Origin: ZC4RG19 sp036279475
GTDB taxonomy: Bacteria > Actinomycetota > Acidimicrobiia > Acidimicrobiales > VFJN01
Length of the DNA stretch: 11,839 nt
Reading direction: 5' to 3'
Assembly (NCBI GenBank): GCA_036279475.1
Contig: DASUJB010000024.1
Span: 1 to 11,839, forward strand
In this document: positions 6,281-11,839 of the stretch, in pieces
How the letters are laid out: the number at the start of each line of letters is the position of its first letter
Position numbering within the stretch: the first letter of the stretch is position 1
The notes under the pieces: model-generated
Databases searched by the model: none
Told to the model about the DNA's origin: nothing
Seen by the model: the letters and a program-made list of their open reading frames with translations, nothing else
Made by a program: the position numbers and the translations under genes

Positions 6281-6753
6281 AGGTCGAGGAGGCCGTCCGG
6301 CAGGTCGACAGCCACCCGTCCGGGCGACCGGTCGACCACGAAGGCCACCGGGACGAGGGCTCCCGAGTCCAGCTCCAGTAGGTCGGACGCCGGGTTCGCC
6401 ACCACGGCGGTGCACCGGCCGACCACGTCGCCGGCCAGCGTCACGACCTCGGCGCCGACGAGGTCGTGCACCCACAGCTCGTCGGGGCCGTCGAGGGGCT
6501 CGGCCCTGAGGGTCAACCCCCTGAGGGCGTCGGCCTCCTCCAGGGTCCCGTGGCCCTCGAAGGACACGATCCAGCGATCGTGGTGGGCACGGGCCGCCCG
6601 GACCACCAGCTCACCGCGGTCGGTCTCCAGCCTCGATCCGGGAGCGAGGCGCTCGACGCGCTCGGTGGTGAGCGCCACCACCACCTCCCCCCGCAGGCCG
6701 TGAGGGCGGGCGATGTGCCCGACCTCCAGCAGCGGCGTCCCCGCCGGTGCCAC
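6277..6753 (-). CDS. rimM: 16S rRNA processing / ribosome maturation factor RimM
   Basis: Assembly factor that binds ribosomal protein uS19 and helps mature the head of the 30S subunit. The protein has 158 residues. The N-terminal RimM barrel begins with LLEVGHIARPHGLRGEVVV (8-26); the middle has GHGTLEEADALRGLTL (67-82); the C-terminal PRC-barrel has DELWVHDLVGAEV (91-103) and ANPASDLLEL (119-128). The start is GTG at 6753, six bases after the khpA stop; a GAGGA in the last khpA codons is about ten bases upstream. Its stop overlaps the trmD start (GTGA), so the pair is probably translationally coupled, as in the classical rpsP-rimM-trmD-rplS operon. Confidence 0.96.
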   Translation of the reverse strand: MAPAGTPLLEVGHIARPHGLRGEVVVALTTERVERLAPGSRLETDRGELVVRAARAHHDRWIVSFEGHGTLEEADALRGLTLRAEPLDGPDELWVHDLVGAEVVTLAGDVVGRCTAVVANPASDLLELDSGALVPVAFVVDRSPGRVAVDLPDGLLDL

Positions 6754-6759
6754 GACCCG

Positions 6760-7026
6760 TCAGTCCTCGAACTCGACCTCGACGTCGCTGCCGTCGCGGA
6801 CCGCCGCGGCCCGGACCACGGTACGGATGGCCTGTGCCACGCGACCGCGCTTGCCGATGATCCGCCCCATGTCACCGGGGCCCACCCGCACGGTGAGCCG
6901 GGGCACCGCCCGGTCCTCGGAGAGGTCGATGCGCACGGCGTCGCGGTCGACGACCAGCGAGCCGACCAGGTGCTCGAGCACGGCACGGGCCGTCGGCACC
7001 GTGGCGGTGGTGGCAGCGTCGCTCAC
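6760..7026 (-). CDS. khpA: KH-domain RNA-binding protein KhpA (YlqC type)
   Basis: Single-KH-domain protein of 88 residues. In Gram-positive bacteria KhpA, often as a dimer with KhpB/Jag, binds RNA and affects cell elongation; the target here is unknown. The N-terminal helix ARAVLEHLVGSLV (13-25) and strand VRIDL (31-35) lead to the KH core VRVGPGDMGRIIGKRGRVAQ (46-65), with the GxxG loop G58-K-R-G61, then AIRTVVRAAAVRDG (66-79) and an acidic end. The start is GTG at 7026, overlapping the rpsP stop as GTGA. Frame extension upstream to 7200 runs over rpsP and is discarded. Position between rpsP and rimM is the conserved Gram-positive location (Rv2908c in M. tuberculosis). Confidence 0.95.
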   Translation of the reverse strand: MSDAATTATVPTARAVLEHLVGSLVVDRDAVRIDLSEDRAVPRLTVRVGPGDMGRIIGKRGRVAQAIRTVVRAAAVRDGSDVEVEFED

Positions 7027-7373
7027 TCGGCACCGGCCTCCGGGCTCGTGGCGCCCACTGCCGCCGGCGGCCCGGGAGGTGCCGCCTGCCCGGCGTGGGG
7101 CCCGGCGGCAGAGGGGGTGGCCCGGTACGCGTCCCAGGCACCCGAGATCTGGAGGAGCCGGCGGACAGGATCGGTCGGCTGGGCGCCCTTGCGCAACCAC
7201 CCGACCGCCTTGTCGTTGTCGATGCGGACGGTGGACGGGTCCGGCCGGGGGTCGTACACGCCCACGATCTCGATGAACCGACCGTTCCTCGGCGACCGGG
7301 AGTCGGCCGCGACGACGCGGTAGGTCGGTTGCTTCTTCTTGCCCATCCGCATGAGGCGGAGCTTGACGGCCAC
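7023..7373 (-). CDS. rpsP: 30S ribosomal protein bS16
   Basis: Small-subunit assembly protein. The core is unmistakable: LRLMRMGKKKQPTYRVVAAD (5-24) and SRSPRNGRFIEIVGVYDPRP (25-44), then KAVGWLRKGAQPTDPVRRLL (55-74). The total is 116 residues; the bS16 core ends around 82, and the remaining tail is rich in Ala, Gly and Pro, an extension common in actinobacterial bS16 that is probably disordered. The start is GTG at 7373, giving the usual MAVK N-terminus, with AAGGA at 7385-7381, seven bases upstream. It is the first gene of the rpsP-khpA-rimM-trmD-rplS cluster and is preceded by a 141-base leader with a large inverted repeat. Confidence 0.97.
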   Translation of the reverse strand: MAVKLRLMRMGKKKQPTYRVVAADSRSPRNGRFIEIVGVYDPRPDPSTVRIDNDKAVGWLRKGAQPTDPVRRLLQISGAWDAYRATPSAAGPHAGQAAPPGPPAAVGATSPEAGAE

Positions 7374-7445
7374 TTTGTCTTCCTTCCGTGTCGGTTCAGC
7401 CGGCGGCGCGCCCGAGGTGAGCGGCGCAGCCTCGTGCGGAGCGAC

Positions 7446-7502
7446 CGACGATGATGGGCCCCGCGCACCGCCCAGAGCAAACCGGGCAGGGGGCCATCGT
7501 CG
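7446..7502 (-). promoter_or_regulatory. Structured leader hairpin between ffh and rpsP
   Basis: CGACGATG (7446-7453) pairs with CATCGTCG (7495-7502), and GCCCC (7458-7462) with GGGGC (7490-7494), leaving a 4-base bulge. Inside the loop GCCC and GGGC can pair again. The structure starts about 13 bases past the ffh stop and ends about 70 bases before rpsP. It could terminate ffh, act as an attenuator, or be a ribosomal-protein leader. No U tract and no clear -10 box are seen nearby. Confidence 0.5.
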
Positions 7503-7514
7503 CCCGAGGTGCGC

Positions 7515-8924
<1,410 letters not shown>

Positions 8925-8933
8925 GGGCCCTCC

Positions 8934-8943
8934 AGCCTACCGG
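8934..8943 (-). promoter_or_regulatory. Candidate -10 region of ffh, shared with ftsY
   Basis: CCGGTAGGCT contains TAGGCT (8939-8934), a TAnnnT-type -10. Nine bases separate it from the ffh ATG, so transcription would begin about two to four bases before the start codon. The same ten bases occur at the same distance before ftsY (10701-10710). CCTCC and GGAGG arms flank it here. Confidence 0.5.
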
Positions 8944-9007
8944 AGGAGCTCGCGGTCCCCCGCCCGCCCCGCCCGGGCCGGCGCCGCTCCCCTGGGCCGC
9001 CGTGGGC

Positions 9008-9048
9008 GCCACCCCGGGGCGCCGCGGCCGCAGGTGCGCCGGGGTGGC
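9008..9048 (-). terminator. Strong inverted repeat between BON gene and ffh
   Basis: GCCACCCCGG (9008-9017) and CCGGGGTGGC (9039-9048) are exact reverse complements, with a 21-base loop in which more G-C pairs can form. It lies about 39 bases after the BON gene stop, so it probably terminates the ftsY-BON transcript. There is no U tract. The rest of this 162-base gap is a G/C-rich run and the ffh promoter candidate. Confidence 0.55.
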
Positions 9049-9086
9049 GGGGGGCCGGAGCCGGATCAGCCCGCGGTGGAGCCCGA

Positions 9087-9572
9087 TCAGGCCGTGGCGT
9101 CGCCGTCGCCGGGACCGGCGACGACCAGGCGGCTGTCGACCTCGGCCACCCCGGGCACGGAGGCCACGGCGCGCTCGATGTCGGACTTGCCGGTCTCGTG
9201 GGGAGCGTCGCCGGTGAGCACGGCCACGCCGCCCACGACGTCGACCGTGGGCTGGGGGAGGTGCCACGTCCGGGGCGAGTGGGACAGCTCGTGGCGCACC
9301 CGCTCGGCCACCGCCTCGTCACCGGCCGGCTCCCGGCGGGCCGCCAGCCGGCGCTGCAGGCTCGCCCGCGTCTCACGGCCCGGTCCCGGGGCGAACAGCA
9401 GGCCGACGACGACGCCGAGGCCCAGGGCGAGCAGTCGGGTCAGGCCGACGAACCGACCGACCCGGTAGGTGGAGCCCACCGACAGCCGCCCGGCCCGGAA
9501 GCCGGTGCGCACACCGGCCTTGCCCGCCCCGTACGCCAGCCGGACGGGCAGCAACAGCACTCGCATCACCAT
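9087..9572 (-). CDS. Membrane-anchored BON-domain protein
   Basis: Protein of 161 residues that I recognise only by domain. A basic N-terminus (1-40) is followed by one hydrophobic segment, LTRLLALGLGVVVGLLF (44-60), ending in APGPGRETRASLQRRLA (61-77), which resembles the membrane exit of YtxH-like proteins. A BON domain covers about 86-152, with VAERVRHELSHSP (88-100), VDVVGGVAVLTGDAPHE (110-126), IERAVASVPGVAEVDSRLVV (132-151) and the usual conserved glycines. BON domains are thought to bind phospholipid or mediate interactions at the envelope. The ATG at 9572 has a perfect AGGAGG six bases upstream (9584-9579); an overlapping ATG at 9577 meets a stop at once. It lies 36 bases after ftsY and is probably cotranscribed with it. 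This gene is not part of the usual ftsY-ffh interval in Mycobacterium or Streptomyces. Confidence 0.85.
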   Translation of the reverse strand: MVMRVLLLPVRLAYGAGKAGVRTGFRAGRLSVGSTYRVGRFVGLTRLLALGLGVVVGLLFAPGPGRETRASLQRRLAARREPAGDEAVAERVRHELSHSPRTWHLPQPTVDVVGGVAVLTGDAPHETGKSDIERAVASVPGVAEVDSRLVVAGPGDGDATA

Positions 9573-9608
9573 CTCATGCCTCCTCGGCCCGAACGCCGGG
9601 CCGGCTCC

Positions 9609-10691
9609 TCACGCGAAGAGGGCCTCGACGAACTCGTCGGGATCGAACTCCACCAGATCATCCACCGTCTCGCCCAATCCCACCAGCTTGATGGGGATGC
9701 CGAGCGTCGCCTCGATGGCCAGGGCGATGCCGCCCTTGGCCGAGCCGTCCAGCTTGGTCAGGACCACGCCGGTCACCTCGACGGCATCGGTGAACTGCCG
9801 AGCCTGCGCCAGGCCGTTCTGCCCGGTGGTGGCGTCCAGCACGAGCAGCACCTCGCTGACCTTGCCCGGGTCCCGGTCCGCCACTCGCCGGACCTTCCGC
9901 AGCTCCTCCATGAGGTTGGCCTTGGTGTGGAGGCGGCCGGCGGTGTCGGCCAGCACGAGGTCGTTGCCCCGGGCCGCCGCCCGCTCCACGGCGTCGAACA
10001 CCACCGCCGACGGGTCGCCGCCCTCGGCGCCCCGGACGATGCCCGACCCGGTGCGGTCCGCCCACATGGCCAGCTGCTCGGAGGCCGCCGCCCGGAACGT
10101 GTCGCCGGCGGCCAGGACCACCGACCGCCCCTGGGCCTGCTGCTGACGGGCCACCTTGCCGATCGTCGTGGTCTTGCCGACGCCGTTCACCCCCACGAAC
10201 AGCCAGACGTCCGGCTTGCCGAGCCCGACGTGCAGCGTGCGGTCGCCGGTGGCGAGTATGGCTTTGAGCTGGGACTTCAGCCGCTCGAGCAGGAGCTCCG
10301 GGTCGGAGATGGACTCGGCCTTGGCGACGGTGCGGAGGTCGTCGAGGACCTGCTGGGTGACGGCCACGCCCACGTCGGCGCGGAGGAGCGCCTCCTCCAG
10401 CTCGTCCCACGTCTCGGCGTCCACCCCGCGGGACCGGATCGAGGCCAGGTACCCGGCCAGGCTGCCCCGGGCCCGGGCCAAGCGGTCCCGGAAGCGGGGC
10501 CGGACCGGGGGCGGGGCCACCTCGACCTCGCCCGGCGGCGGCTCCTCCAGCACCACCCCACCGGAGGGGACCTCCGAGGGGGGCGGGGGCGGCTCGAGGT
10601 CCGTGCCGCCCCGCGAGCGCAGCCCCACGAAGGTGGCGCCGGCCACCACGAGCACGACGGCCAGCACGGCGAGCAGGATCACGATGTCCAT
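9609..10691 (-). CDS. ftsY: Signal recognition particle receptor FtsY
   Basis: SRP receptor GTPase, 360 residues. Residues 4-24 form a membrane segment (VILLAVLAVVLVVAGATFVG), followed by a short Pro/Glu-rich linker (31-65) in place of the long acidic A domain of E. coli; this is the actinobacterial architecture. The N domain spans about 68-150, with WDELEEALLRADVGVAVTQQ (96-115). The G domain shows G1 GVNGVGKTTT (167-176), GDTFRAAASEQL (196-207), G3 DTAGR (249-253), DATTGQNGL (286-294), and G4 TKLDGSAKGG (312-321). The C-terminus ends FDPDEFVEALFA, typical of FtsY. The ATG at 10691 starts the membrane segment and has no Shine-Dalgarno; a TAGGCT nine bases upstream suggests a nearly leaderless RNA. 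It sits between smc and the BON gene. Confidence 0.98.
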   Translation of the reverse strand: MDIVILLAVLAVVLVVAGATFVGLRSRGGTDLEPPPPPSEVPSGGVVLEEPPPGEVEVAPPPVRPRFRDRLARARGSLAGYLASIRSRGVDAETWDELEEALLRADVGVAVTQQVLDDLRTVAKAESISDPELLLERLKSQLKAILATGDRTLHVGLGKPDVWLFVGVNGVGKTTTIGKVARQQQAQGRSVVLAAGDTFRAAASEQLAMWADRTGSGIVRGAEGGDPSAVVFDAVERAAARGNDLVLADTAGRLHTKANLMEELRKVRRVADRDPGKVSEVLLVLDATTGQNGLAQARQFTDAVEVTGVVLTKLDGSAKGGIALAIEATLGIPIKLVGLGETVDDLVEFDPDEFVEALFA

Positions 10692-10704
10692 GGCTCGCCG
10701 AGCC
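10692..10704. repeat. 13-base inverted repeat directly before the ftsY start
   Basis: GGCTC-GCC-GAGCC on the plus strand abuts the ftsY ATG and overlaps the last four bases of its candidate -10. If transcription starts near 10694, the repeat is mostly outside the RNA, so a DNA-binding site is likelier than a hairpin. Confidence 0.45.
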
Positions 10705-10710
10705 TACCGG
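10701..10710 (-). promoter_or_regulatory. Candidate -10 region of ftsY, shared with ffh
   Basis: CCGGTAGGCT, identical to the sequence upstream of ffh, contains TAGGCT (10706-10701) nine bases before the ATG. The expected start of RNA lies about three bases before the start codon. No -35 hexamer is obvious. The 87-base smc-ftsY gap also contains a short CCGCC/GGCGG hairpin just after the smc stop, a weak terminator at best. Confidence 0.5.
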
Positions 10711-10778
10711 TCGGGCGCATCGGCCTCGGCGACGTGTCGGGGCGCGGCACGACCGGCCGCCCGGGCCGGCGGGGCCGC

Positions 10779-11839
10779 TCACGCACCAGCCCCCACCCTC
10801 TCGCTCACCACCTTCGAGGAGCCGCCCGGCTGCATGGTGACGCCGTAGAGGCAGTCGGCCGCCTCCATGGTCCGCTTCTGGTGGCTCACGATGATGAGCT
10901 GCGCCTCCCCCCGGAACTCGGCCACGAGGTCGAGGAAGCGGTGGAGGTTCACGTCGTCGAGGGCGGCCTCGACCTCGTCCATCACGTAGAAGGGCGACGG
11001 GCGGCTGCGGAACACCGCGAACAGGTAGGCCAGGGCCGTGAGGGATCGCTCCCCTCCCGACAGGAGCGACAGCTTCTTGACGTTCTTGCCGGACGGCTTG
11101 GCCTCGATGTCGACGCCGGTCTCCAGCACGTCGTCGGGAGCGGTGAGCCGGAGCCGGCCCTCCCCCCCGGGGAACAGGGTGGCGAAGAGACGCTCGAAGT
11201 TCTCGCTGACGTCCGCGTAGGCGGCGGTGAACACCCGGACGATCTCGTCGTCGATGGCCCGCACGACCTTGGCCAGCTCCCGCCGGCTGGCCTTGACGTC
11301 GTCGAGCTGCTCGGCCAGGAACGCGTGCCGCTCCGACAGCGCCTGGAGCTCCTCCACCGCCAGGGGGTTCACCGGGCCCACGAGCCGGAGCTCGCGCTCC
11401 AGCTCGCGCACCCGCACGGTGGGAGTCGTGCCGTCGGCCAGCTCGGGCGCCGGCGCCGCCACGGCCACGTCGGGCTCGACGTCCAGCTGGTTGCGGCACG
11501 CCTCGACGGCCTGCTCCAGGCGGAGCCGCACCTCCGCCTCCTCGAGCTCGACCCGCTGCCGGCGCTCCCTCACCGCGGCCAGCGACCGCTCGGCCTCGGA
11601 CCGGGACCGCCGATGGCCGTCGAGCCGCACCGACAGGGCCCGCTGGGCCGCCGTCTCCTTCTCGCGCCGGGCCCGCATGTCGGCGATGCGCTGGTCGAGC
11701 ACCTCCCGGTGGCCGTCGACCAGGGTCGCCAGCCGAGCCAGCACCGCCCCCGCCGCCTCGAGCTCGACCCGGCGCTCCTCGGCCCGCCGCCGAGCTTCGA
11801 CCGAGCCCGCCAGCCGCTGCTCCACCTCGGCGAGGCGAC
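10779..11839 (-). CDS. smc: Chromosome segregation protein SMC (partial, C-terminal part)
   Basis: Condensin ATPase that, with ScpA and ScpB, compacts and segregates the chromosome. Only the last 352 residues are inside; the N-terminal ATPase half, hinge and first coiled coil lie beyond the right edge. Counting from the first full codon, residues 1-118 are Arg/Glu/Ala-rich heptad-like coiled coil, and 155-200 hold the head-proximal coiled coil, with LRLVGPVNPLAVEEL (150-164), a segment typical of bacterial SMC. The C-terminal head has ADVSENFERLFATLFPGG (208-225), the ABC signature LSGGERS (259-265), Walker B FYVMDEVEAALDD (283-295) and the switch IVSHQKRTME (316-325). A short Ala/Pro segment (121-135) breaks the coil. 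The stop at 10779 fits the usual family end. Position directly ahead of ftsY is the standard actinobacterial order. Confidence 0.97.
   Translation of the reverse strand, partial: RLAEVEQRLAGSVEARRRAEERRVELEAAGAVLARLATLVDGHREVLDQRIADMRARREKETAAQRALSVRLDGHRRSRSEAERSLAAVRERRQRVELEEAEVRLRLEQAVEACRNQLDVEPDVAVAAPAPELADGTTPTVRVRELERELRLVGPVNPLAVEELQALSERHAFLAEQLDDVKASRRELAKVVRAIDDEIVRVFTAAYADVSENFERLFATLFPGGEGRLRLTAPDDVLETGVDIEAKPSGKNVKKLSLLSGGERSLTALAYLFAVFRSRPSPFYVMDEVEAALDDVNLHRFLDLVAEFRGEAQLIIVSHQKRTMEAADCLYGVTMQPGGSSKVVSERVGAGA

Noticed and set aside
6281..6475. N-terminal extension of the trmD frame over rimM
   Set aside because: The GTG at 6280 gives the normal TrmD N-terminus and the normal length; the extension is out-of-frame rimM.
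5240..6703. 487-codon plus-strand open frame opposite rplS, trmD and rimM
   Set aside because: Covers three certain genes on the other strand and has shadow-type composition with no recognisable motif.
7027..7200. N-terminal extension of the KH-protein frame over rpsP
   Set aside because: The GTG at 7026 overlapping the rpsP stop gives the normal 88-residue KhpA; the extra part overlaps rpsP.
8925..9086. SRP 4.5S-type RNA or tRNA in the gap before ffh
   Set aside because: No GNRA-tetraloop SRP core or tRNA cloverleaf could be recognised; only inverted repeats and G/C runs are present.

Overview
This is a conserved, very G+C-rich housekeeping segment from an actinobacterial chromosome. Every convincing gene lies on the minus strand, so transcription runs from high to low coordinates. 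The gene content and order (smc, ftsY, ffh, rpsP, KH protein, rimM, trmD, rplS, DUF2469, yraN, yifB, dprA, xerC, whiG-like sigma) match the block known from Mycobacterium and Streptomyces. Three differences from those genera stand out: no lepB/rnhB between rplS and DUF2469, no amtB-glnB-glnD between ftsY and ffh, and a small membrane BON protein in that place. With the family-level sequence traits this suggests a deep-branching actinomycete such as an Acidimicrobiia member; that placement is inference.

Layout in transcription order. (1) 11839-10779: the C-terminal third of SMC, whose 5' part lies beyond the window. (2) 10691-9087: ftsY (SRP receptor) and a BON-domain membrane protein. (3) 8924-7515: ffh (SRP54), preceded by a strong inverted repeat. 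(4) 7373-5077: ribosome-maturation cluster rpsP-khpA-rimM-trmD-rplS, with start/stop overlaps or very short gaps except before rplS. (5) 4939-1: a tightly packed run of DUF2469, yraN, yifB/comM, dprA, xerC and a sigma-28/WhiG-type factor cut off by the left edge. Junctions dprA/yifB and sigma/xerC are ATGA overlaps, and xerC/dprA is TGATG.

Functionally the window joins chromosome organisation (SMC), co-translational membrane targeting (FtsY, Ffh), small-ribosomal-subunit and tRNA maturation (bS16, KhpA, RimM, TrmD, bL19), DNA uptake and recombination (YraN, YifB/ComM, DprA), chromosome dimer resolution (XerC/D type) and an alternative sigma factor. No stretch longer than about 160 bases lacks a gene. 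The gaps hold inverted repeats and TAnnnT-type -10 candidates, several placed so that transcripts would be leaderless or nearly so.

I found no mobile element, CRISPR array, tRNA, rRNA or novel multi-gene system. The most interesting signals are regulatory: an identical 10-mer at an identical distance upstream of both ffh and ftsY, a perfect 13-bp inverted repeat just upstream of a leaderless-type promoter for the DUF2469 to sigma-factor operon, and a structured leader before rpsP.
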